Assembly: GCF_003570715.1 (NCBI RefSeq)
Contig: NZ_QXXQ01000008.1
Span: 109,601-173,600, forward strand
Direction: 5' to 3'
From: Gemmobacter lutimaris
GTDB taxonomy: Bacteria; Pseudomonadota; Alphaproteobacteria; Rhodobacterales; Rhodobacteraceae
Length of the DNA: 64,000 nucleotides
Position 1 is the first letter of the stretch. Every line of letters starts with the position of its first letter. The position numbers and the translations under genes are program-made. The notes beneath the pieces are model-generated. The model worked only from the letters and a program-made list of their open reading frames with translations. It did not search any database and had not been told where the DNA came from. This document shows positions 1-9,715 of the stretch, in pieces.

Positions 1-136
1 GATGGCTTGGGCCGAAGGTCTGATGATCCGCGTGACCGGCGACATCATCGCCCTGTCCCCGCCGTTGATCATCACGGAGGACGAAATTCAGCAGCTGTTC
101 GGGAAACTCGCGGGTATTCTGCGCCGGCTGGATTAA
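1..136 (+). CDS. Class III aminotransferase, C-terminal fragment
   Basis: Only the last 44 codons are inside the window; the frame is open at the left edge and stops with TAA at 134-136. The peptide contains GLMIRVTGDIIALSPPLI, which is typical of the C-terminus of PLP-dependent class III (omega) aminotransferases, where this strand closes the small domain, followed by a helix ending in RRLD. The PLP lysine lies outside the window, so substrate cannot be judged. It converges on the glycerol kinase gene, with a hairpin between them. The assignment rests on the tail alone. Confidence 0.7.
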   Translation, partial: MAWAEGLMIRVTGDIIALSPPLIITEDEIQQLFGKLAGILRRLD

Positions 137-142
137 GACGGT

Positions 143-171
143 CAGGGGGCAGAGCGGTAATTGGCCCCCTG
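143..171. terminator. Hairpin between converging genes
   Basis: An 8-bp perfect inverted repeat (CAGGGGGC at 143-150, GCCCCCTG at 164-171) with a 13-nt loop sits between the aminotransferase stop (136) and the glpK stop (177). It is followed by CCCTTTC on the plus strand. The position suits a shared terminator, but the T-run is weak. Confidence 0.5.
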
Positions 172-176
172 CCCTT

Positions 177-1664
177 TCAGGCGGCAGCGATGGTTGCCGC
201 CACAGCCCGCGACCAGCGCGCGTATTTCTCCTCGCGCTGGTCAGGTGCCATCGTCGGCGTAAAGCGGTGCTCCAGCGCCCAGCCTTTTGCGAAATCTTCT
301 GGACCCGGACACAGGCCCGCGCGCCAGCCTGCCAGCCATGCGGCACCAAGGGCCGTGGTTTCCGTCACAACCGGCCGATCCACCGGCGCGCCAAGAAGGT
401 CAGCCAGAAACTGCATCGCCCAGTCACTTGCCGCCATGCCACCGTCAACCCGCAGCACACCGTCGGCGGCGGCGCCCCAGTCAGAGCGCATCGCCTCCAG
501 CAGATCACGCGTCTGGTAGCCCACGCTTTCCAGTGCAGCCCGTGCCAGTTCGGCGGGGCCGGAGTTGCGGGTCAATCCGAAGATCGCCCCCCGGCATTCG
601 GGCCGCCAGTAGGGCGCGCCAAGGCCGGTGAAGGCGGGAACGAGGATCACCTCTTGCGACGGATCGGCACTTTCGGCCAGCGGCTGCGTTTCCGGCGCGC
701 TGCGGATGATCTTCAAACCATCACGCAGCCATTGCACCACTGCCCCCGCGATGAAGATCGAACCTTCCAGCGCATAGCTGGTCTTGCCGTCCAGACGGCT
801 GGCAATGGTGGTGAGCAGCCGGTTGGTCGAGGGCACGCGATCCGCCCCGGTATTCAGCAAGGCAAAACAGCCGGTGCCATAGGTCGATTTCATCATGCCG
901 GGCTGAAAGCATGCCTGCCCCATTGCCGCCGCCTGCTGGTCACCCGCAACACCGAGGATCGGGATTTCCCGTCCGAACAGATCGGGCCGCGTGGTGCCAA
1001 AATCATCCGCGCAGTCGCGCACCTCGGGCAGCAGCGCCATGGGAATATCCAGAAGCGCGCAGATATCGGCATCCCAGCGGTTCGCCCCGATGTCATAAAG
1101 CAGGGTGCGCGAGGCATTGGTGGCATCGGTGGCATGCACCTTGCCGCCGGTCAGATTCCAGATCAGCCAGCTATCCACGGTGCCGAAAGCCAGTTCCCCG
1201 CTTCTGGCACGCTCACGGGCGCCGGGAATGGTATCAAGCAACCATTTCAGTTTGGTGCCCGAGAAATAGGGGTCCAGCAGCAGCCCGGTCCGCGCGGTAA
1301 TCAGTGCCTCGTGTCCGGCGGCACGCAAGCGCTCGCAGATCGGGGCAGTGCGGCGGTCCTGCCAGACAATAGCATTGTGCAATGGCTGGCCGGTCGCACG
1401 GTCCCACAGCAGGGTGGTTTCGCGCTGGTTGGTAATGCCGATGGCAGACACGGCGCCGGCGCCAAGGCCCCCCCGTTCAATGGCCGCCCGCGCTGTTGCC
1501 GCCGTGGTGGCCCAAAGATCTGCCGGATCATGTTCAACCCAGCCGGAGGCAGGATAATGCTGCGGAAATTCCTCTTGTGCCGAAGCGACCGGGCGAAGCT
1601 CCGCGTCGAACAGGATCGCCCGTGACGAGGTCGTGCCCTGGTCGATGGCAAGGATATGGGTCAT
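177..1664 (-). CDS. glpK: Glycerol kinase
   Basis: A 495-aa FGGY-family carbohydrate kinase, the usual length for glycerol kinase. It phosphorylates glycerol to sn-glycerol 3-phosphate with ATP in the cytoplasm. The N-terminal ATPase motif DQGTTSSR is at residues 8-15, and the conserved GVAGDQQAA and [10 protein letters not shown] segments of the FGGY fold are present. The start at 1664 gives the family N-terminus [10 protein letters not shown]; the frame extends 22 codons further upstream with no family resemblance. It is the last gene of the minus-strand glycerol operon, directly after the substrate-binding protein gene, so uptake and trapping are encoded together. Confidence 0.96.
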   Translation of the reverse strand: MTHILAIDQGTTSSRAILFDAELRPVASAQEEFPQHYPASGWVEHDPADLWATTAATARAAIERGGLGAGAVSAIGITNQRETTLLWDRATGQPLHNAIVWQDRRTAPICERLRAAGHEALITARTGLLLDPYFSGTKLKWLLDTIPGARERARSGELAFGTVDSWLIWNLTGGKVHATDATNASRTLLYDIGANRWDADICALLDIPMALLPEVRDCADDFGTTRPDLFGREIPILGVAGDQQAAAMGQACFQPGMMKSTYGTGCFALLNTGADRVPSTNRLLTTIASRLDGKTSYALEGSIFIAGAVVQWLRDGLKIIRSAPETQPLAESADPSQEVILVPAFTGLGAPYWRPECRGAIFGLTRNSGPAELARAALESVGYQTRDLLEAMRSDWGAAADGVLRVDGGMAASDWAMQFLADLLGAPVDRPVVTETTALGAAWLAGWRAGLCPGPEDFAKGWALEHRFTPTMAPDQREEKYARWSRAVAATIAAA

Positions 1665-1696
1665 GGCAGCGTTGCCCCGTAGTCGTTGAAGATGCA

Positions 1697-1724
1697 GGTC
1701 CGGGCGACCGCAGCCGCCCGGACC
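1697..1724 (-). other. Intercistronic hairpin glpV-glpK
   Basis: A 10-bp perfect inverted repeat (GGTCCGGGCG at 1697-1706, CGCCCGGACC at 1715-1724) with an 8-nt loop lies in the 70-nt gap between glpV and glpK. No T-run follows on the minus strand, so full termination is unlikely. Hairpins after binding-protein genes commonly protect the upstream message, giving more binding protein than downstream enzyme; that role is inferred here. Confidence 0.5.
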
Positions 1725-1734
1725 TTTCATGGCA

Positions 1735-3450
1735 TCAGTTCTGCCAGGATTTGATCAGCTCGTCATAGGACACGGTTTCGCCCTGCGGCTTTTCGTTGTC
1801 CAGCTTGCCGACCGGCGACCCCGGCTGGTCGATCCAGTATTGCGGGTCCTGCTCTTCGTTCATCTTCGGGCCGATGTCACCCTGAACACCCGACTTCTCA
1901 AGCCGGATCAGCACCTTTTCCTGATCAGCACAGAGCGAGTCCAGCGCCTCTTGCGGGGATTTGGCGCCCGACAGCGCGTCGCCGATGTTCTGCCACCACA
2001 GCTGTGCCAGCTTCGGGTAATCCGGGATATTGGTGCCGGTGGGCGACCATTGTGTCCGGGCGGGCGAGCGGTAGAACTCGATCAGACCACCCAGCTTCGG
2101 CGCGCGGTCGGTGAAGTGCTGGCTGTCGATGGTGGATTGACGGATGAAGGTCAGGCCGACATCGGATTTCTTGAGGTCAACCAGCTTCGAGGTCACGAAT
2201 TGCGCGTAAAGCCATGCGGCCTGTGCGCGATCCACCGGGGTGGATTTCATCAGCGTCCACGACCCCACGTCCTGATAGCCGATCTTGGTGCCTTCGGCCC
2301 AATAGGCGCCGTGCGGGCTGGGGGCCATGCGCCATTTCGGCGTGCCGTCCTCGTTCATCACCGGGCCCGGCTTCACCATGTCGGCGGTGAAGGCCGTATA
2401 CCAGAACATCTGCTGCGCAATATTGCCCTGCGCCGGAACGGGTCCGGCCTCGCCGAAGGTCATGCCCTGGGCTTCCGGCGGGGTGTATTTTTGCAGCCAG
2501 TCGATCGCCTTGGTCACCGCATAGACCGCAGCCGCATCGTTGGTTGCCCCGCCCCGTGCCACGCATGACCCAACGGGACGCGAGTTTTCATCGACCCGGA
2601 CGCCCCATTCATCGACCGGAAGGCCGTTCGGTTCGCCCTTGTCACCCATGCCTGCCATGGACATCCACGCATCGGTGTAGCGCCAACCCAGCGAGGGGTC
2701 TTTCTTGCCGTAATCCATGTTGCCATAGACGCCTGAAGCCGGCCCGCCCACATAGCTCATGTCGCGGCCAGTGAAGAATTCGGCGATGTCTTCATAGGCC
2801 GACCAATTGACTGGCACGCCGAGGTCATAGCCATATTTGGCCTTGAAATCCTCCATGGTCTTGGGATCGGTGAACCAGTCGTAACGGAACCAGTAAAGGT
2901 TGGCGAACTGCTGGTCGGGAAGCTGGTAAAGCTTGCCATCCGGCGCGGTGGTGAACTGGGTGCCGATGAAATCGGCCAGATCCAGACCGGGGCTGGTGAC
3001 ATCCTTGCCCTCGCCCGTCATCCAGTCGGTCAGGTTGCGGGCCTGCTGATAGCGCCAGTGCGTTCCGATCAGGTCAGAGTCGTTGACGTAGGCATCATAG
3101 ATGTTCTCGCCGGTCTGCATCTGGGTTTGCAGCTTTTCAACCACATCGCCCTCACCGATCAGATCATGGGTGATCTTGATGCCGGTGATGGCGGTGAAGG
3201 CCGGAGCCAGAACCTTGGCTTCGTATTCATGCGTTGCGATGGTTTCGGACACGACCTTGATGTCCATGCCCGCATAGGGTTTGGCCGCGTCGATGAACCA
3301 TTGCATTTCCTTTTCCTGATCTTCGGGCGACAGGACGGTCATGCCCGCGATTTCGGAATCGAGGAATTTCTTGGCAGCGTCCATGTCGGCCCAGGCGGGG
3401 GCCCCCACGGCCAACAGCGCCAGTGCCATTGCGGTTGATGTCAGTCTCAT
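1735..3450 (-). CDS. glpV: Glycerol ABC transporter, substrate-binding protein
   Basis: A 571-aa periplasmic binding protein starting with a signal peptide, [21 protein letters not shown], with likely cleavage after residue 21. The mature part begins [10 protein letters not shown] and has the length of the large extracytoplasmic binding proteins of the GlpPQSTV glycerol importers known from rhizobia. The start at 3450 is preceded by a strong AGGGAGGA site; 13 upstream in-frame codons were discarded because they would bury the signal peptide. Neighbouring permeases, ATPases, GlpD and GlpK all support glycerol as substrate. Confidence 0.9.
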   Translation of the reverse strand: MRLTSTAMALALLAVGAPAWADMDAAKKFLDSEIAGMTVLSPEDQEKEMQWFIDAAKPYAGMDIKVVSETIATHEYEAKVLAPAFTAITGIKITHDLIGEGDVVEKLQTQMQTGENIYDAYVNDSDLIGTHWRYQQARNLTDWMTGEGKDVTSPGLDLADFIGTQFTTAPDGKLYQLPDQQFANLYWFRYDWFTDPKTMEDFKAKYGYDLGVPVNWSAYEDIAEFFTGRDMSYVGGPASGVYGNMDYGKKDPSLGWRYTDAWMSMAGMGDKGEPNGLPVDEWGVRVDENSRPVGSCVARGGATNDAAAVYAVTKAIDWLQKYTPPEAQGMTFGEAGPVPAQGNIAQQMFWYTAFTADMVKPGPVMNEDGTPKWRMAPSPHGAYWAEGTKIGYQDVGSWTLMKSTPVDRAQAAWLYAQFVTSKLVDLKKSDVGLTFIRQSTIDSQHFTDRAPKLGGLIEFYRSPARTQWSPTGTNIPDYPKLAQLWWQNIGDALSGAKSPQEALDSLCADQEKVLIRLEKSGVQGDIGPKMNEEQDPQYWIDQPGSPVGKLDNEKPQGETVSYDELIKSWQN

Positions 3451-3494
3451 TATATTCCTCCCTTGGAATGTGAAACAGGCGTTGATCATTCTTG

Positions 3495-3527
3495 CCCTCT
3501 GGTGCGGGGTCCAGCCGCGCCAGAGGG
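3495..3527 (-). other. Intercistronic hairpin upstream of glpV
   Basis: CCCTCTGG (3495-3502) pairs with CCAGAGGG (3520-3527), and the stem continues inward for five more pairs including one G-U, giving about 13 bp with a 7-nt loop. It lies in the 83-nt gap between the DUF2160 gene and glpV, with no T-run on the minus strand. It probably shapes relative expression inside the operon. Confidence 0.5.
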
Positions 3528-3537
3528 ATCGTTCTGC

Positions 3538-3954
3538 CTAGACCCAGACGAAGACCGCCGCGGCATAGGCAAGGCACAGCACAAGCCCGCCCCAGACGGG
3601 AGGGCCTGCGAAGAACAGCCAGACCAGACAGATGAAGGCCGAGCCGAGAAGAGAGATGAACAGCCGGTCGCCGCGTGTCGTCTCGATCCGCAGGATGCCG
3701 ACACGCGGGGTTTCCGGGAACCGGATCGCAAGGATGGTAAAGGTCACCAGAAGGCTCGCGATGACCCAGAAGAACAGCGCGACCGGGAAGGTCCAGGCCA
3801 TCCAGCCGCCCTTGATCATCGGGGCGAACCAGTCCTTCGCACCGTCCTTCACCGGGGTGGCCCAGATCAGGAAGATCAGTGCGGCGCCAAGGACTGCGGC
3901 GGCGGTAACGTAGATTGCAGGCCAGTTGGCGCGGTTTGCCGTGGTTGCAGACAT
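3538..3954 (-). CDS. DUF2160 family small membrane protein
   Basis: A 138-aa hydrophobic protein with about four membrane-spanning stretches (around residues 9-28, 43-62, 78-96 and 105-135). The sequence WFAPMIKGGWMAWTFP resembles DUF2160 proteins, which are regularly found between the permease and binding-protein genes of glycerol ABC transporters. The start at 3954 has GAGGAG about 10 nt upstream. The molecular role is unknown; co-location suggests a transporter accessory subunit. Confidence 0.85.
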   Translation of the reverse strand: MSATTANRANWPAIYVTAAAVLGAALIFLIWATPVKDGAKDWFAPMIKGGWMAWTFPVALFFWVIASLLVTFTILAIRFPETPRVGILRIETTRGDRLFISLLGSAFICLVWLFFAGPPVWGGLVLCLAYAAAVFVWV

Positions 3955-3967
3955 GATCCTGCGCTCC

Positions 3968-4770
3968 TCACACGCGGCCGAGGGCAAAGCCCTTGGCGAT
4001 GTAGTTACGGACGAACCAGATCACCAGCGCGCCCGGAATGATGGTCAGCACCCCGGCGGCGGCCAACACGCCCCAGTCCATCCCGCTTGCGGAAACCGTG
4101 CGCGTCATGGTGGCGGCGATGGGCTTGGCGTTCACGCTGGTCAGGGTGCGGCTCAACAGCAATTCCACCCAGGAGAACATGAAGCAGAAGAAGGCGGCAA
4201 CACCGATCCCGCTGGCCACCAGCGGCATGAAGATGCGGATGAAGAAACGCGGGAAGGAATAGCCGTCGATATAGGCGGTCTCGTCGATTTCCTTCGGCAC
4301 ACCGCGCATGAAGCCTTCAAGGATCCACACCGCCAGCGGCACGTTGAACAGGCAATGCGCCAGCGCCACTGCGATATGGGTGTCAAACAGCCCGATCGAG
4401 GAATAAAGCTGGAAGAACGGCAGTGCGAAGACGGCCGGCGGCGACATGCGGTTGGTCAGCAGCCAGAAGAACAGATGCTTGTCGCCCATGAAGCTGTAGC
4501 GGCTGAAGGCATAGGCAGCAGGCAGCGCCACAGCGATGGAAATGACCGTGTTCAGCACCACATAGATGATCGAATTGACATACCCCATATACCAGCTCGG
4601 GTCGGTCAGGATCACCATGTAATTGCGGAAGGTCAGCTCTCGCGGGAACAGCGAGAAGGTTCCGGTGATCTCGGCATTGGTCTTCAGGCTCATGTTCACC
4701 AGCCAGTAGATCGGCACCATGAGGAACAGAAGGTAAAGCGTCATCACAAGGGCAGAGGAGCGGTTGCGCA

Positions 4771-4771
<1 letters not shown>
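3968..4771 (-). CDS. glpQ: Glycerol ABC transporter, permease
   Basis: A 267-aa inner-membrane permease of the binding-protein-dependent (MalG-like) type with about six membrane helices. The cytoplasmic EAA-like loop, ASGIGVAAFFCF preceded by PRFFIRIFMPL, contacts the ATPase subunit. The start at 4771 overlaps the glpP stop as TGATG, indicating translational coupling. It would pair with GlpP to form the channel. A longer in-frame extension to 5812 runs through glpP and is not coding. Confidence 0.93.
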
Positions 4772-5642
<871 letters not shown>

Positions 5643-5643
<1 letters not shown>

Positions 5644-6725
5644 CAGACCGCCCTCCCCTGCGGTGCGACACGCCAGTCGTCAGCATAGACGCTGACCTTC
5701 CCCGGCGCGAAGGTGACGCGCGGCTCGCCCGGAACCTGCAACCCTTCAGGTTGGACGATGTTGAACGCCTGCCCTTCCAGCTCGGCCCGCAGGATGCGGT
5801 GGCGACCGACATCCTCGACCCGGCGGATGGCGACGGGCAGCCCCTCCCCTGCCGTCAGAACAGCATGTTCCGGGCGAATGCCGATCTGCACACGGCCCGA
5901 GGGTGTGCCGTGATCTGCCCCCAGATCCACCACGGACCCGCTGGCAAGGGTGGCGCGATTGCCTGCCACCTTCGCATCAATGAAGTTCATCCCCGGCGAG
6001 CCGATGAAATAGCCAACGAATGTATGCGCCGGGGTTTCGAACAGCTCTTCCGGCGTGCCAAGCTGCACCACACGGCCGTCATACATCACCACCACCTTGT
6101 CGGCGAAGGTCAGCGCCTCGGTCTGGTCATGCGTGACATAGATCATCGTATGACCGAATTCGCGGTGAAGCTGCTTCAACTGGGTGCGCAGCTCCCATTT
6201 CATATGGGGGTCGATGACAGTCAGCGGCTCGTCGAACAGGATCGCATTCACATCCTCGCGCACCATGCCACGGCCAAGGCTGATCTTCTGCTTGGCATCG
6301 GCGGTCAGCCCCTGCGCCTTGCGTGACAGCATGGCCTCCATCCCGATCATCTGCGCGATCTGATCGACGCGGCGCTTGATATAGGCCGCGTCCTGCCCGC
6401 GATTGCGCAGCGGGAAGGCAAGGTTGTCGCGCACGGTCATCGTGTCGTAGACGACCGGAAACTGGAACACCTGCGCGATATTGCGTTCGGCCGTGGCGGC
6501 ATCGGTCACGTCGCGGTCACCAAAAAACACCCGCCCGTGGCTGGGCCGCAGCAGGCCAGAGATGATGTTCAGAAGCGTGGTCTTGCCGCAGCCCGACGAC
6601 CCCAGCAGCGCATAGGCGCCCCCGTCCTGCCAGACATGATCCATTTCCTTCAGCGCGTAGTCCTGTTCCCCCCTGGGGTTGGGCAGGTAGCTGTGCGCGA
6701 GGTTCTTAAGCGTGATCTGTGCCAT
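5643..6725 (-). CDS. glpT: Glycerol ABC transporter, ATP-binding protein
   Basis: A 360-aa ATPase with Walker A GSSGCGKT at residues 42-49, Walker B AILFDEPL and the switch histidine in YVTHDQTEA. The signature loop is unusual: where LSGGQ is expected it reads LTADAKQKISLGR. A C-terminal regulatory (TOBE-like) domain with GIRPEH follows. GlpS supplies a canonical signature, so the pair may be a heteromeric ATPase with one degenerate and one consensus site. This follows from the sequence but is not tested. Confidence 0.92.
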
Positions 6726-6728
6726 CGG

Positions 6729-7817
6729 TCAGGCCGCCTTCGCATAGGCGGCGGGTGCGGCAAGCCGCCCTTCCGCATCGAACAGATAGACATGCGCAGG
6801 ATCAAGCCATACGCGCAGATCCTGCCCCGGTTTCAGGTCATGCACACCGCCCACCAGACCGACCCATCGGTCGTTGCCATGTCTGACATGGATGAAGGTT
6901 TCCGAGCCGGTGATCTCGGTCACGCCCAACTGGCAGGCGAACTCTACCGCGTTGCCGGAATGGCGGTTGAGCGCCATATGATTGGCTCGGAAGCCGGCCA
7001 GATATTTCCCGTCGGGAAGACCGGCGAGGGCGCCCTCTGCCGGGGCATTGGCCCCGTCGCCAAAACTGATCCGGTGTCCGGTCTTGATTGCCGGAAGAAA
7101 GTTCATCGGCGGGTCGGAAAATACCCGCGCGGTCGTAGCATCGGCAGGGTTGCGATAGACCTCGGCGGTCGGGCCAAACTGCGTCACGCGACCTTCCCAA
7201 AGTGTCGCGGTATGACCGCCCAGCAGCAGCGCCTCTTCCGGTTCTGTGGTGGCATAAACGAAGATCGCGCCCGACGCCTCGAAGATCTTCGGGATTTCGA
7301 CCCGCAGTTCCTCGCGCAGTTTATAGTCGAGGTTCGCCAGAGGTTCATCAAGCAAGACAAGTCCCGCCCCTTTCACCAGCGCGCGCGCAAGCGCGCAGCG
7401 TTGCTGTTGTCCGCCCGAAAGCTCCAGCGGCTTGCGGGTCAGCATCGGGGTCAGGCGCAGCATTTCGGCTGTCTCGCGCACGGCACGGTCGATCTGGGCT
7501 GCATCGCGGCGCAGGATACGCAGGGGCGAGGCGATATTTTCATAAACCGTCAGGCCGGGATAGTTGATGAACTGCTGATAGACCATGGCAACGCCCCGGT
7601 CCTGCACCCGAACGCCGGTTACGTCACGGCCTTCCCACAGGATGCGCCCGGCACTTGGCTTGTCCAGCCCCGCCATCAGCCGCATCAGGCTGGTCTTGCC
7701 CGAAAGGGTCGGCCCCAGAAGCACATTCATCGTGCCATTCTGCAGTGTCAGGCTGGTCGGGCGGATATGATCCCGCCCGCCGACCACGCGCGACACGCCT
7801 TGCAGTTCCAATGTCAT
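6729..7817 (-). CDS. glpS: Glycerol ABC transporter, ATP-binding protein
   Basis: A 362-aa ATPase with Walker A GPTLSGKTS around residues 35-43, a canonical signature [15 protein letters not shown] and Walker B LVLLDEPLANLD. The switch residue is replaced: YATTEPEEALLL carries Thr where His is usual. The start at 7817 gives the family N-terminus MTLELQGVSR; 46 further upstream codons have no similarity. GlpS and GlpT together therefore have one consensus signature and one consensus switch histidine, in different subunits. Confidence 0.92.
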   Translation of the reverse strand: MTLELQGVSRVVGGRDHIRPTSLTLQNGTMNVLLGPTLSGKTSLMRLMAGLDKPSAGRILWEGRDVTGVRVQDRGVAMVYQQFINYPGLTVYENIASPLRILRRDAAQIDRAVRETAEMLRLTPMLTRKPLELSGGQQQRCALARALVKGAGLVLLDEPLANLDYKLREELRVEIPKIFEASGAIFVYATTEPEEALLLGGHTATLWEGRVTQFGPTAEVYRNPADATTARVFSDPPMNFLPAIKTGHRISFGDGANAPAEGALAGLPDGKYLAGFRANHMALNRHSGNAVEFACQLGVTEITGSETFIHVRHGNDRWVGLVGGVHDLKPGQDLRVWLDPAHVYLFDAEGRLAAPAAYAKAA

Positions 7818-7869
7818 CCACTCTCCTCCACGGTGCGCCCTGCCCTCCTCTGGCCCGACACTTCCGCCT

Positions 7870-9477
7870 TTATTCTGCCGCCGGGCTTTTGGTGCGCACC
7901 GACATTGCTTCCCCTGTTCCTGCCGTGCCGGCAATGAATGCCCCAAGCGTGGCAATCTGATCAGTTGTCATGTGCAGGCCCAGCTTGGTGCGCCGCCACA
8001 GGACGTCTTCCGCACTGCGGGCGAACTCTTTTTCGACCAGCCAGCGGACCTCCGCCTCGGTCAGCCCCGCGCCAAAGTCGCGGCCCAGATCCCCGGATTC
8101 TTTCGCCGCGCCCAAAATAGTGAAGGCTTCCGTCCCATAGGTGCGGATCAGCCGCACCGTATCACGCGAATCCAGAAACGGGTACTTTGCCGAGAGTTGA
8201 TCTATGAGCGTTGCAACGCCGTCATGCGGGAAGTCACCGCCCGGTAGCGCCACACGCGCCGTCCACGGCCCCTTCGCTTGCGGGAAATAGGGCGCGAGCT
8301 TTGCAAGCGCACTTTCCGCGAGCCGCCGGTAAGTCGTTATCTTGCCGCCGAAGACATTGAGCAGCGGTGCCCCGTCGTCATGCAGACTCAGCACATAGTC
8401 GCGTGTTGCTGCTGTCGCGGATTTTGCACCGTCATTGTAAAGAGGCCGCACACCCGAATAGCTCCAGACGACATCTTCGGGGGTTACCGGGCGGGCAAAA
8501 TACTGACTGGCGAACGCGCACAGATAATCGCGTTCCGCATCCGAACAATGAACCTCCCCCGGTGCGCCGTGGTGATCCTGATCGGTTGTGCCAATCAGGG
8601 TAAAGTCTTGCTCATAGGGAATGGCAAAGATGATGCGCCCGTCGCTGCCCTGAAAGAAATAGCACCTGTCGTGATCATAAAGCCGCTTCGTAACGATATG
8701 GCTGCCACGCACCAACCGCACCCCTTCGGTCGAGGGGACATGCGCAACATTGCGGATTACATCTTCGACCCATGGGCCACCCGCATTCACCAAGGCGCGG
8801 GCATGAAACGTCTGCTGGCCCTCGGCACTTTCCGTCACGATGCGCCACAGATCGCCCGAACGCTCGGCCGCGATCACACGGGTTCCGACAAGGATCTGCG
8901 CGCCCCGGTCGGCAGCATCGCGGGCATTCAGTGAAACGAGCCGCGAATCCTGCACCCAGCAATCGGAATATTCATAGGCGAGGCGGAAGCCGGGACGCAG
9001 CACCCTCCCCGCCGGGTCTTGTGTCAGATCGAGCTTCCGCGTTCCCGGAAGAATCTGACGCCCCCCCAGATGATCGTAAAGGAACAGTCCCAACCGGATC
9101 AGCCACGCCGGGCGCCGCCCCCTCAACCATGGCATGACCACGGACAAAAGCCGCGAGGTCGGTGTGCTTCCTTCGAACCGCATCTCGGGTGAAATCGGCA
9201 GAACGAAGCGCATGGGCCAACTGATGTGAGGCATGGCAACCAGAAGGGTCTCGCGCTCTTCCAATGCTTCGCGCACCAGACGAAACTCGAAATATTCCAG
9301 ATAGCGCAAACCGCCGTGGAACAGCTTGGTCGAGGCTGACGATGTAGCCTGCGCCAGATCACCCTGTTCCGCCAGGACAACCGTAAGGCCCCTGCCCGTC
9401 GCATCCCGCGCAATACCACAACCGTTGATCCCGCCACCGATCACAAAAAGATCGGCTGGGCTTTGCGAACAGGACAC
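7870..9477 (-). CDS. glpD: Glycerol-3-phosphate dehydrogenase (FAD, aerobic)
   Basis: A 535-aa flavoprotein that oxidises sn-glycerol 3-phosphate to dihydroxyacetone phosphate at the inner membrane and passes electrons to quinone. The dinucleotide motif VIGGGINGCG is near the N-terminus, and STKLFHGGLRYLE is the conserved FAD-proximal segment. A GTG at 9477 is preferred because GGAGG lies about 6-7 nt upstream; the alternative GTG at 9483 would abut the Shine-Dalgarno. It is the first gene of the glycerol operon, so the operon makes the enzyme before the transporter. Confidence 0.95.
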   Translation of the reverse strand: MSCSQSPADLFVIGGGINGCGIARDATGRGLTVVLAEQGDLAQATSSASTKLFHGGLRYLEYFEFRLVREALEERETLLVAMPHISWPMRFVLPISPEMRFEGSTPTSRLLSVVMPWLRGRRPAWLIRLGLFLYDHLGGRQILPGTRKLDLTQDPAGRVLRPGFRLAYEYSDCWVQDSRLVSLNARDAADRGAQILVGTRVIAAERSGDLWRIVTESAEGQQTFHARALVNAGGPWVEDVIRNVAHVPSTEGVRLVRGSHIVTKRLYDHDRCYFFQGSDGRIIFAIPYEQDFTLIGTTDQDHHGAPGEVHCSDAERDYLCAFASQYFARPVTPEDVVWSYSGVRPLYNDGAKSATAATRDYVLSLHDDGAPLLNVFGGKITTYRRLAESALAKLAPYFPQAKGPWTARVALPGGDFPHDGVATLIDQLSAKYPFLDSRDTVRLIRTYGTEAFTILGAAKESGDLGRDFGAGLTEAEVRWLVEKEFARSAEDVLWRRTKLGLHMTTDQIATLGAFIAGTAGTGEAMSVRTKSPAAE

Positions 9478-9513
9478 CGACACTCCTCCCTCTGTGACGC
9501 TTTCCTGCCTCTA

Positions 9514-9541
9514 GGGGTAGCCGTTCCGACATGAAGGTCAA
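9514..9541 (-). promoter_or_regulatory. Candidate promoter of the glp operon
   Basis: On the minus strand TTGACC (9541-9536) is followed after 16 nt by TACCCC (9519-9514), 36 nt upstream of the glpD start. The -35 is good and the -10 weak, a common pattern in GC-rich alphaproteobacteria. Confidence 0.45.
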
Positions 9542-9545
9542 GCGT

Positions 9546-9582
9546 TTATTTTCGTTTTCACGCGAAATACGAAAAATCGAAC
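9546..9582 (-). promoter_or_regulatory. Candidate GlpR/DeoR-type operator
   Basis: An AT-rich patch with repeated TTTCG/CGAAA elements (TTTTCG, TTTTC, GCGAAA, ACGAAAA, TCGAA) sits immediately upstream of the -35 box. DeoR-family GlpR repressors bind TTTCG-like repeats. A DeoR/GlpR-type gene lies at 58336-59115, but a link is only conjectural. Confidence 0.4.
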
Positions 9583-9715
9583 CCAGAATGTTCGACTTGG
9601 CGGGGATAGAGAAAACATATCCGGCGTTTCGCGCCATGGTCGCTACGTTTCGAACCAACAAGATGAAAAATCGCGCATAACCTGTTGCTTTTCGTCACTT
9701 TTGAACCATCATCGG

